A stretch of 64,000 nt of DNA from a virus: the IMG/VR virus record IMGVR_UViG_3300033977_000098, positions 1 through 64,000 of that record; one strand, written 5' to 3'. The first letter of the stretch is position 1; each line of letters opens with the position of its first letter. The notes under the pieces were generated by a model that saw only the letters and a list, made by a program, of their open reading frames with translations, did no database searches and was not told the origin of the DNA. Below are positions 22,826 to 30,703 of the stretch, in pieces. The translations under genes and the position numbers were made by a program.

Positions 22826-23224
22826 CTAGTGCCCCGACTTCCTCACAAGTGCCGCCGTGTCTTCAGATGCCGTGCCGGTTATGCCAACCGTGAGCAACGC
22901 GGCAGGGTTGACAACAAATTCCCAATCCACTAGGCCCGTGCCGGTCATTCCAAGACTCCCCCATACGAACTCGCCCAAGTCAATGCCGGAGGCCGCTAGC
23001 GGCTGGAAGCCGTCAAAAACGTAATTGTCGTCGTTTTGATTGGTTGGGCCAGCATCCAGCACCGAGGCAAGGATGGATTTACTATTTGCCAGGTTCGTGA
23101 CGCGCACAACTTTGTTGAACGCACGGATGGATGGCAACGCCACGAACGGCGTGGTCGTGTCGATGAGCCGTCCCGTGAACGTCTTCCCTCCCACGTTACC
23201 TTTTCTCGTTGCAATCACGTGCAT
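22826..23224 (-). CDS. RlpA-like double-psi beta-barrel protein
   Basis: 132 residues starting at ATG 23224, which shares its A with the stop of the upstream gene (TGATG). The centre matches the double-psi barrel pattern: LPSIRAFNKVVRVTNLAN, SILASVLDAGP and GIDLGEFVWGSLGM with the VLDAGP aspartate typical of the fold. RlpA-type domains bind or cut peptidoglycan glycan strands. In this position it may be a virion lysin or simply a structural barrel. No signal peptide. Confidence 0.6.
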   Translation of the reverse strand: MHVIATRKGNVGGKTFTGRLIDTTTPFVALPSIRAFNKVVRVTNLANSKSILASVLDAGPTNQNDDNYVFDGFQPLAASGIDLGEFVWGSLGMTGTGLVDWEFVVNPAALLTVGITGTASEDTAALVRKSGH

Positions 23225-24672
23225 CAGAGCACCTCCGTTTGACGAATCAGAATAGTTACCCGCTGGACGGGATAGCTGAAGCCTGACGGCCGCATGAATC
23301 CCACTTCCTGCTTTCCGATGTTCTCCACCTTGAACTCACCGTGCGTCACAACCTCGCCCTGGTCTCGGTCTGCCAGCGCGTCCAGTGCAATGCCTTTCAC
23401 TGGCCCCTGCGTCTTCAGGATGTATTCGTAATTGAGCGCCTTGCCCTTCTCGGCAAAGTGCAACGCCATCTTATCCCGGAGCGAGAATGAAACGAGCCGG
23501 TCGAGAGTGAGCGTATCCCCGGCTTTTAGAAGTTCCAAGTCTTTTATCGGCTGGTCGCCGTGGAGCCCGCGGTAGAGCGTGATGTCGCGCTCGGGCGCCT
23601 TGCGGATGTACTCGACGAACCGCTTTGCGGCGCGTGCGGCGATCTCGGCCGACGCCTGAACGGGCTGCCCATCTAGCCGCTTGTGCTCGTCTTTGTAGTC
23701 AAACCGATAGCGGGCATCAGCGGCGCGTGCCAGCAGCCAGCCCGCCAAGCCTTCGTCGCCTCTGTGGATGTATTGCTGGGAAGCATCGCTGACGGCCCGG
23801 CTCCATTGCACGACGGGCGAATAAGCACATGCCGCTTCAATGTCCTTTTGCAATTCTGGGTCTTCTTGGCTCCGCTCAGCCAGCTCGGCACTTACGGCTG
23901 CCCGCTCCTCGCGGGACCAGCTCGGATCCATCTCGTGAATCAGATAGCCGCCCTCCCACTCCGGGCTTTCTTTCGCGTACTTGGAAAGTTCACGATCGTA
24001 ATAATTTTTATGACGTTTGCCAAGCGCCTCTTGGAATGCCAGCACTTTGCCATTCTTTTGGCACAGTTTTGCCATAGTTATTTTTGCGAGATGCTCGCGC
24101 AACACGGCAAGAACCTCATGGTCTGCCGTCTCGGCGCCGCGCACGTCCAACAGTAAGTCGCTTAGGCTCCTGACGGGAGCGAGCACGACGCGCTCGGACT
24201 CCATGTCGCCGTCCCAAGGCGCACCACTGACCCGGTGTCCCACGTAGTAGCGGGTGGAATAAAAATCACCGAGCCATGAATCAACTGCCGCGATGATGCC
24301 GCTCTCCTCCCACGTTTCGCGGATCGCCGCGTGCTGCGGGGATTCGTCGTCTTGGAGATGTCCCTTGGGAAAAGTGTTGACATAGCCGCCGTACTGGTCG
24401 GCTGGGGATACCAGCCAGACCCGGCCATCCGGCTCGAGAACGACAATGCCCGCTGAATCGAATGTAGCGATAGGCTCTTCGATGCCGTCGCTGATAAGTT
24501 GCGCGTAATCGGGTTCGATGACGCTGAGGAAAGGAATGCCGTTCAGCTCGATGGGGGCATGGTCATCCGGCGTCCACGACATGACGGCGCCGGCAATGAT
24601 TGCCTTGAGCTGAGCGTACAGGGCCCGCCGCACGGCGTGGATTTGCTCAACGATGGCAGGACTCTCATTCAC
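23224..24672 (-). CDS. Nudix hydrolase - ADP-ribosyltransferase fusion
   Basis: 482 residues. Residues ~70-190 contain a Nudix box: FPKGHLQDDESPQHAAIRE continuing into TWEESGI, fitting GX5EX7REUXEEXGU. The C-terminal ~170 residues match R-S-E class ADP-ribosyltransferases: ITLYRGLHGD (Arg), RLVSFSLRDKMALHFA (Ser motif) and DQGEVVTHGEF (Q/E-x-E region). The middle is helical. Nudix enzymes hydrolyse NAD-type pyrophosphates and ARTs use NAD to modify proteins or nucleic acids, so one chain could attach and remove or compete for the same nucleotide. It lies next to the portal among capsid genes, so packaging and injection are plausible. Confidence 0.75.
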   Translation of the reverse strand: MNESPAIVEQIHAVRRALYAQLKAIIAGAVMSWTPDDHAPIELNGIPFLSVIEPDYAQLISDGIEEPIATFDSAGIVVLEPDGRVWLVSPADQYGGYVNTFPKGHLQDDESPQHAAIRETWEESGIIAAVDSWLGDFYSTRYYVGHRVSGAPWDGDMESERVVLAPVRSLSDLLLDVRGAETADHEVLAVLREHLAKITMAKLCQKNGKVLAFQEALGKRHKNYYDRELSKYAKESPEWEGGYLIHEMDPSWSREERAAVSAELAERSQEDPELQKDIEAACAYSPVVQWSRAVSDASQQYIHRGDEGLAGWLLARAADARYRFDYKDEHKRLDGQPVQASAEIAARAAKRFVEYIRKAPERDITLYRGLHGDQPIKDLELLKAGDTLTLDRLVSFSLRDKMALHFAEKGKALNYEYILKTQGPVKGIALDALADRDQGEVVTHGEFKVENIGKQEVGFMRPSGFSYPVQRVTILIRQTEVL

Positions 24673-24919
24673 TCCGCCCCCGCTCTGCGGCTTGCAGAAT
24701 GGCGAAACCTTTTGCTAATCGGAAGGGAATTCTTCTGGTCGTGAGCGAAACCACGTCCGGCTCAGAGTAAGTGCCGATTCGTCCCTTTGCCGTCTTGTCA
24801 TTTGGGCCGAGCGTGCAACAGCATTCTGATAAGTGGATGCAGTAGGGGCAGCTAGTGTATCCCGACCCGTAAAAACCGTCGGCCTGGTCGTTAGGATGCG
24901 CAATAATATCGTGAGACAT
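24665..24919 (-). CDS. Small cysteine-rich protein downstream of portal
   Basis: 84 residues from ATG 24919. Contains CPYCIHLSECCC, a probable metal-binding cluster, and ends overlapping the Nudix-ART gene by 8 nt. The SD is weak. No family recognised. Short zinc proteins of this kind recur throughout the operon. Confidence 0.55.
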   Translation of the reverse strand: MSHDIIAHPNDQADGFYGSGYTSCPYCIHLSECCCTLGPNDKTAKGRIGTYSEPDVVSLTTRRIPFRLAKGFAILQAAERGRSE

Positions 24920-24922
24920 AAT

Positions 24923-25147
24923 TCAATCCGGCACGCGAAATTTCCGAGCCGGCTTGCTTCGCGGCTCGGGTGACCGCTGCGTTTCGGCCGGAGGCAGAGG
25001 TCGCGGTGGTACAAAGCCGTTGCGCACCGGCTCAAGCGGTGGCATAACGAACGGCGGAGGCCACAGAGCAAACCCCAGAGTGTTTGCAGTCGTACATATA
25101 AAGTGAATTTCGCTCCCGTCGCCACCATTTCCTGGGTAGTCCCTCAT
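24923..25147 (-). CDS. Small proline-rich protein sharing the portal C-terminal tag
   Basis: 74 residues, starting one base after the portal stop with GGAGG inside the portal's last codons. It is proline-rich (WPPPFVMPPLEP, PPRPLPPAE) and ends ARKFRVPD, very like the portal ending QRKFRVED. The shared ending may be a docking or cleavage tag, or a remnant of duplication. No family recognised. Confidence 0.6.
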   Translation of the reverse strand: MRDYPGNGGDGSEIHFICTTANTLGFALWPPPFVMPPLEPVRNGFVPPRPLPPAETQRSPEPRSKPARKFRVPD

Positions 25148-28100
25148 CTAATCCTCCACCCTAAACTTGCGCTGTCCGGCTTTACTCAGCTCATAAACGT
25201 CTTCGACCTTTTGGAGTCGGGATAAGGCGCAGCGGAAGCAACCATCCTTGTACTCAGGATGCGTGGTGCATTCGATGCGACTGTGCCCGTTGCCCCCTTT
25301 CACTTTCTTTGTCTTAGGTTGGCCTCTGGGCGCTGGCCCACCAGCCTCGGGTGGCGCTTCCTCGCCCGGCAGGCCTTTCCCCTTTGCAGTTTGCAGCTCC
25401 AGGGCCCGGGCATGAGCTTGTTCGCCACGCGCTTGCAACTTTGCTTCTTGCTCGTCGGCGTGGTCCTGCATGTTGCCGACTAGCATTTTGCCTGCCGGTC
25501 CTGCCGCCGAACCCACCGCACCTGGTTGGCCAATCACGCCCGCTGTGAGCGGCACGAAACCGTTCTGAGTGAGCACACCCGGCTCATCCGCTTCTTTGAA
25601 AGGCAGCGGGTCGAGTCCCAGGCCATCGCGCACCTCATTGATCGTCTTGACCCCGCTGCTTACGTAAACCTTGTCCACGTTGGCTTGGATTTCGGGATCA
25701 ACTTCCTTGTTTTGTACCCACGCGAACTCGATATCGCTGAACTGCATCTTGCGCTGGATGATGAGATTGATGAGGTCGGCAATCCAGCGCATCTTGGGCG
25801 CCAGCCCTTCCTCCTCCGCCGTCTGTACGTTCGTCTGAGCCGTGGCGCGGTTCATCATGCGCATCAGCGCTTGTGAGGGTACGCCGAAGCAATAGCACAC
25901 GATCTGCCACAACCACTCGAACAGCGGGTCTTTGAGCAAGCGCTCTTTCGGGAAGATGACGTTTGGGCGCGCGTTCTGGCCCGTGCCGTAACCGGGAAGG
26001 AAGGTCAGGCGCCGGCGCTTTGCCAAGTCGCCTGCCAGAATTGAATCAAACCACTCCTGCACTTCACGGATGCGCTGGATGGGAATGTCCTGCGGCAAGA
26101 AGCACATCGCCTCCGGGATGTTGCCCGAGGTGTTGCCGCACCACGCTGCCTTACCGTTGCGTCGAACGTAAAGGAAAGTGTGGGGCACCTCAAAACAAGA
26201 GACTTCGCCGTGATACTCGATTTCCTGGACCGAAGAGATATGGCTCTTCTTACGCTGGCCCCGATACACCGTCCATCCGCCACGCGACCACCCGCTCGGA
26301 CGACCTGGGAAACGATATATACCTGCGGGACGACAGGAGACCGTCGGTGCATAACCAGCCTTCTGCAAAATCTCCGTAAGTTGATCGGCCAATCTCCGGC
26401 TGGAGGTGAAAGCGCTTTGATTCACCCTGCCATCCCCGCTGGCTTGGCCATCACCGGCGGAGTAAAATCTCCAAAAGATTTCCAACTGGCGCGGCGTTGC
26501 TTCCCGGATGTCCTCGGGGATAAATTTTTCGTGAGCATGGCCGAACCTTCGTAAGAATGGACGCATCGTTGCTGCGCAGACTTCCAACTGCTTTTCGCCC
26601 GCCGCTACTGTTCCAAATATCCGCGTAAGCAATTCCAGGTAAAGAGCGCGCGAACCACGCTGATCTTCTGGCTGTGCGATGCCGATTACCCCGTTGGATT
26701 TACAAGAGCCCTCAGCCAAGTACATCCCCATAAAGGCGCAATAGTCATCGCCAGACATGCGAACGGCCCGAGCTTTTCTGTGTCCATAAACAGACCTGCG
26801 CTGCCATCCCGTGCGCAGAGCGTGGTAGGTTTCGTGTGCTGTCTGCATGGAGATGCCACAGGCTTGCCCAATGGCAGCGAAACTCTTTCCTTGGCGGCGC
26901 AGGGATAAAATCAGTTCATCACGGTGCGCCGCTTGGGCCATCGCCATACGATGTTCTGATTCACCGAAAGTCTTCTCGACAATCTCTGTTCCCTCCCACA
27001 CCGAGGTTTGCGGGATGCAAGTTTGACCCGTATAGTGCGCTGCCAAGTCACGCGCCAGCAACTCAATTTCCCGTTTCGGTTGCGGCTTCCCTAATCGAAG
27101 TGAGCGTGGCATTGAATCCACTAACATACGGTGACCGGGCATGACCAGTAGGTCCAATGACCGGGCCCCAAAATGAAGCATTGTGCCCTCGTACCAATCG
27201 CAATGGCGTGCCGTTGCTTTTTGCCATTCGAAGTTTCCGGTGTTGATCTGACGAGTTGCCAGCTCGTCGGCACCATCAATTTCATGATACCTTAACCAAC
27301 CGCGTCGAGTCAGGTACTCCGTATCCTCTGAATAGCAGTACGCATCCAAGGTGAACTTCTGCGCGTTCAGCCCCGTAGCAATCGTAATCATGATTTGCTC
27401 GACCGGGGGAAAGCCGTACCGCTTGTGGTTTCGGCGATTGCGCATCGAGTAAATCAAATCGTCCACCGTCATGTCGAAGGCCGGCAAGCCATAGAGAATT
27501 TCCTGATAGGCCACTTGCGGCGCGGGGGGTGTGGTCCCTTGATCGGTCAACATGCGGGCGATGAGTGCCCCGTCGATGGTACGCAAGCTGGCGATCCGCT
27601 TTTGTTGGTCCTTCTCAAGATAGATTGCGGAGGCATCCAGGACGAGCATGTCCTCGATTAAAGGCCGCAGCCAATCGGACCACGGATGTTCGCCGTCGGG
27701 ATAGGCGAAGAATTTATTGAGCTGGTCAATTCGCGTGTCACTGTCGCTGCGCTTCTGATAATCCCCTTGCTTCTCACTCTTCTTGCGCACCAGGCGGAAT
27801 TCGTACTCTGCCGTGCAGAGCCGGTCTTTGACCGTCTCAATCACGCAGCGCAGCAAGTCCCAGGAGTCCGCAAAGGCGCGCAGAACCGGATAGCCGACGC
27901 CGGCGCCCTCAGCCTCAGTCTTGGGCGTCCAGATGATGTTGGCACCGGGCGGGATCTCGTACTGCCGAATTGCCTGCCCGGCAGGGGCCATGGGCTTGAT
28001 CGGCTGGAGAGCTGACTGGCCGCACCAGGCCGGCTTGCCGTTCCTCCGCGTATAGACAACACCCGCAGGCACGTTCGGGCACCAGACTTTACCCCTATAA

Positions 28101-29392
28101 GGTACAATCTCCTTCGCAGTAATTTCGGCACGTTTTAAACTCTTGTAGGCGCTCACAATAAATATCGAGCTTGCCTTGATGAGACGGAGTGAGCCATTCG
28201 GCTCTCGTATGAAACGGTCCGGGCGTTGCTCTGTGTGAATGACCGCGGTACTGCCCATCTTCTGTGCAACTTCTTGTAGTTGGTCCGCCATGCGATGGGA
28301 CGTTGTAAAGAGCCGTCCAGTCTTGTTGAGTCCGTCCCCTAGCTGGAAAAATTTCCAGAAGATCCGCAACTGATTCGGTGGGGCATTTAAAATTTCGTCT
28401 GGAATCCATTTGTCTCGGGCGTGCCCAAACTGACGGCAGTACTCAGCCAGCACCGAATCATGAATGCGAAACCCATGCTTATCGCTGCTATGGCGGCCAG
28501 GCGCGATGCGCTCGACGAGATGACCAAATTCCTTGCGACCGCGGCCCTTGAACGTCTGCGTGATCGCGACGCATGAGGCATGTCCGTCGCGTTGCCGAAT
28601 AAAGCATGAACCTTCGCTTAGATAAGCCCCCATGAACGCAGCGTAGTCATCGCCGGTCATTCGCACGGGTGCCTTTTCCGCAAAAGGCTTTTTGACTTCC
28701 CCCTTGAGCCAATGTCGGACAGTCGTGCGAGGCAGACAGAGGGCCTGGGAAATGAATCGGCTGCGATGCCCCGCGTCCCGAAAGCGTTTGAATCTTTCAT
28801 ATTCCTGTCTGCGATCCTGCCCGAAAGCGCGCGGAGGAATGGGGATGCAATTCCAGAGCGACGTGAGCGGGATTCTAGCCCGATGCCGACCTGTGGCTGC
28901 CGTATTTGCCGTGAACAGGTCTTTGGCAGGGACAATCTCACCGCAGCGATAATGAATTGGCGTCCCCCGGTCGCAAATCCACCAATCTACGAGCATACGG
29001 TGATCGGCAGTAACCATTAGGTCGAGAGCGCGTGAGGTGAAATGGTACAGTTCACCTTCAAAATCATTGACACTCAACGCACGAACGGTTTGCCATTGGA
29101 AACATTCCTGTGTGTCACGAGTTGCAACCTCGTCTTGACCAGCAATAACTTCGTTCCAACGAAGCCACCCGCGCCGCGACAAGACTTCCGTCTGCTCGTC
29201 ATAACAGAACCAGAACCCCGCCACGACATCCGTGATGCCGTGCGACCCTCCCGGCGGCATGATTTGTGGGATGTTTAATGGCTTAGGAATGGGGAGAATT
29301 TGCGCGCCTTGGGGAAGTTGGTCTTGTTTGATCTTGGCAAGCGCTGTCGAGTCCGACTTTGGTTTACCCAGCAACCAGTTACGGATGGCCAT
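25148..29392 (-). CDS. Portal protein interrupted by two inteins
   Basis: 1414-residue precursor from ATG 29392 (AAGGAG, 5 nt), TAATG-overlapping the preceding gene. Removing the inteins (residues 63-459 and 686-1087) leaves a 615-residue portal of normal size. The portal parts include GVGYPVLRAFADSWDLLRC, DLIYSMRNRRNHKRYGFPP, QKFTLDAY, and the C-terminal FGVPSQALMRMMNRATAQT and YVSSGVKTINEVRDGLGL. The C-terminus adds a zinc-like ECTTHPEYKDGCFRC and ends QRKFRVED. The portal forms the DNA channel at one vertex. Both insertion sites lie in conserved stretches, typical for inteins. Confidence 0.9.
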   Translation of the reverse strand: MAIRNWLLGKPKSDSTALAKIKQDQLPQGAQILPIPKPLNIPQIMPPGGSHGITDVVAGFWFCYDEQTEVLSRRGWLRWNEVIAGQDEVATRDTQECFQWQTVRALSVNDFEGELYHFTSRALDLMVTADHRMLVDWWICDRGTPIHYRCGEIVPAKDLFTANTAATGRHRARIPLTSLWNCIPIPPRAFGQDRRQEYERFKRFRDAGHRSRFISQALCLPRTTVRHWLKGEVKKPFAEKAPVRMTGDDYAAFMGAYLSEGSCFIRQRDGHASCVAITQTFKGRGRKEFGHLVERIAPGRHSSDKHGFRIHDSVLAEYCRQFGHARDKWIPDEILNAPPNQLRIFWKFFQLGDGLNKTGRLFTTSHRMADQLQEVAQKMGSTAVIHTEQRPDRFIREPNGSLRLIKASSIFIVSAYKSLKRAEITAKEIVPYRGKVWCPNVPAGVVYTRRNGKPAWCGQSALQPIKPMAPAGQAIRQYEIPPGANIIWTPKTEAEGAGVGYPVLRAFADSWDLLRCVIETVKDRLCTAEYEFRLVRKKSEKQGDYQKRSDSDTRIDQLNKFFAYPDGEHPWSDWLRPLIEDMLVLDASAIYLEKDQQKRIASLRTIDGALIARMLTDQGTTPPAPQVAYQEILYGLPAFDMTVDDLIYSMRNRRNHKRYGFPPVEQIMITIATGLNAQKFTLDAYCYSEDTEYLTRRGWLRYHEIDGADELATRQINTGNFEWQKATARHCDWYEGTMLHFGARSLDLLVMPGHRMLVDSMPRSLRLGKPQPKREIELLARDLAAHYTGQTCIPQTSVWEGTEIVEKTFGESEHRMAMAQAAHRDELILSLRRQGKSFAAIGQACGISMQTAHETYHALRTGWQRRSVYGHRKARAVRMSGDDYCAFMGMYLAEGSCKSNGVIGIAQPEDQRGSRALYLELLTRIFGTVAAGEKQLEVCAATMRPFLRRFGHAHEKFIPEDIREATPRQLEIFWRFYSAGDGQASGDGRVNQSAFTSSRRLADQLTEILQKAGYAPTVSCRPAGIYRFPGRPSGWSRGGWTVYRGQRKKSHISSVQEIEYHGEVSCFEVPHTFLYVRRNGKAAWCGNTSGNIPEAMCFLPQDIPIQRIREVQEWFDSILAGDLAKRRRLTFLPGYGTGQNARPNVIFPKERLLKDPLFEWLWQIVCYCFGVPSQALMRMMNRATAQTNVQTAEEEGLAPKMRWIADLINLIIQRKMQFSDIEFAWVQNKEVDPEIQANVDKVYVSSGVKTINEVRDGLGLDPLPFKEADEPGVLTQNGFVPLTAGVIGQPGAVGSAAGPAGKMLVGNMQDHADEQEAKLQARGEQAHARALELQTAKGKGLPGEEAPPEAGGPAPRGQPKTKKVKGGNGHSRIECTTHPEYKDGCFRCALSRLQKVEDVYELSKAGQRKFRVED
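26132..27337 (-). mobile_element. Portal intein 2 (LAGLIDADG)
   Basis: 402 residues from Cys1 (CYSEDTEYLTRRGW) to WCGN followed by Thr+1, inserted after QKFTLDAY. It has block B (LVMPGHRMLVDS), a helix-turn-helix (FAAIGQACGISMQTAHE) and LAGLIDADG motifs (FMGMYLAEGS, FWRFYSAGDG). It shares the ending YVRRNGKAAWCG with intein 1 and the terminase intein, indicating a common lineage. Confidence 0.9.
28016..29206 (-). mobile_element. Portal intein 1 (LAGLIDADG, C-terminal Gln)
   Basis: 397 residues from Cys1 (CYDEQTEVLSRRGW) to WCGQ followed by Ser+1. It has block B (MVTADHRMLVDW), two LAGLIDADG-type motifs (FMGAYLSEGS and FWKFFQLGDG) and an internal helix-turn-helix. The terminal residue is Gln rather than Asn, and the penultimate residue is Gly rather than His. 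Gln-ending inteins can splice, but the cyclisation step is altered, so efficiency is uncertain. Confidence 0.88.
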
Positions 29393-29718
29393 TAGCGCTC
29401 CTTCTCCGCGTGCTCTTTGACAACCTCGGCAGGGGGCGCGGGAAGCGGTACCGACCACAGTTCACTTGGAACCAGCGGCGGCTTAAACCAGTATGCCTGA
29501 CATGCCTTGCACCAACAAACGATTGCTCCTGGTTTGCGCTGAGTCTCGGCAGGCCATTCGAGCTGGGGCTCCCACTGAATGCGATTGCCGTCGCGGTTGC
29601 CGCAGGCCGGGCATTTCTGATTCGGCTCGATGCGCGCCACTTTGTCGTGCGCGCCGCCTGGACGCGCCAGCCAAGTCACGTACCAGCGCGCGAGAGCGGC
29701 CTTGAGGCGGGCGAGCAT
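29392..29718 (-). CDS. Zinc-ribbon protein upstream of portal
   Basis: 108 residues. The N-terminal helix (MLARLKAALARWYVTWLA) is followed by CPACGNRDGNRI and CWCKACQAYW, a zinc ribbon, then a proline-rich linker. The stop overlaps the portal ATG (TAATG). A TATAGC sequence lies just before its start but no clear -35 is seen. The 176 nt upstream hold no gene. Role unknown. Confidence 0.6.
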   Translation of the reverse strand: MLARLKAALARWYVTWLARPGGAHDKVARIEPNQKCPACGNRDGNRIQWEPQLEWPAETQRKPGAIVCWCKACQAYWFKPPLVPSELWSVPLPAPPAEVVKEHAEKER

Positions 29719-29894
29719 GGTTAGGCTATAGCATGAAGAGTTAGAAAATGAAAGCCTTTAATCGTACAACACGTGGCAAACGCCGCAGATTCTCATGCTG
29801 GGATTTGCTCGCTTATGGTCACAGAGAGGCCAGTGGCGTCGGCTGAATCGTCGGAACTCAAGCGTTCTCTTCTTGGACACTCTGAGACACATGA

Positions 29895-30233
29895 TTACGG
29901 CTCCGGTTCTGACTTTCCAGAAGTTGACGGTGGCGTGACTTTAGGATTCTTAATTTCCAGCATAAAAGAGAATCCGGCTGGGAAGTTTTTCAGTGTGCCG
30001 CGCAACTGGTTAAGAGCATCAACGAACTTCGCAATCGTAATCTCACAGCTTGACTCGTTGACCGTTGCCCAATTCCTCCCGCATACCGGGCAGTCATTCA
30101 GCTTTCCGCGTTCCTCGGGTCTGAGCATGTCGCGGGATGACGGTATGGATAACTCGCTCACGCAATGCTTGCACGTCAGCTTGAGCGAAAGCACATCCGA
30201 AAGCTCTATGAATTTCTTTATTTCTTCCGTCAT
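29895..30233 (-). CDS. Hypothetical zinc-binding protein
   Basis: 112 residues from ATG 30233. Contains CKHCVSEL and CPVCGRNW (a four-cysteine zinc site) flanked by helices, with an acidic, Pro/Ser-rich C-terminus. It starts 2 nt after the stop of the membrane-protein gene upstream. The SD is weak. No family recognised. Confidence 0.55.
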   Translation of the reverse strand: MTEEIKKFIELSDVLSLKLTCKHCVSELSIPSSRDMLRPEERGKLNDCPVCGRNWATVNESSCEITIAKFVDALNQLRGTLKNFPAGFSFMLEIKNPKVTPPSTSGKSEPEP

Positions 30234-30235
30234 TC

Positions 30236-30643
30236 TTATTTCACCGGATGTGCTTTGTCGTAGGCCGCATCCGCCCTTCGCTTTGCTGCTTCCTGCTGAG
30301 CCTGGGCCTTGTGCATAGCAGCGATAATAGCCTGACATTCCGCCCACTCGCGGCGAGACATACTGCTATTAGCAGGTCGGGTGCCCCCTCCCGTGGGAAA
30401 GCCCTGCATATAGCATAGTTCCAGATGGTGAGCAGAGACAGGCCCAACAGTTGTCTCAGCGTACTGGACCTGAAGCCGCTGCATTTCTTGTTCGTGCTCC
30501 TGGTGGATTTGCTCAAGCTCAAGTTGACCTCTCGCCCGGCGGAGTTCATTCTCCTCGCTCTGGTCATAGATGTAGATGGCCCCGGCGATCACAACGATCA
30601 AGCCAAGAATAATCCCAAGCCCCACCTTCGCTGCTTTTGTCAT
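30236..30643 (-). CDS. Single-span membrane protein with coiled coil (spanin-like?)
   Basis: 135 residues from ATG 30643 (GGAGG, 5 nt). One N-terminal transmembrane helix (VGLGIILGLIVVIAGAIYIY) is followed by a long charged coiled coil (ELEQIHQEHEQEMQRLQVQY). The shape, N-in with a periplasmic helix, resembles Rz-type inner-membrane spanins that complete lysis of Gram-negative hosts. No outer-membrane partner or endolysin is adjacent, so this is a suggestion from topology only. Confidence 0.5.
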   Translation of the reverse strand: MTKAAKVGLGIILGLIVVIAGAIYIYDQSEENELRRARGQLELEQIHQEHEQEMQRLQVQYAETTVGPVSAHHLELCYMQGFPTGGGTRPANSSMSRREWAECQAIIAAMHKAQAQQEAAKRRADAAYDKAHPVK

Positions 30644-30703
30644 GGCTGCCTCCGCGGGCGACGATTTGCTGCGCATAATACCGCCATGTTGATGCAGAAG
30701 CAA

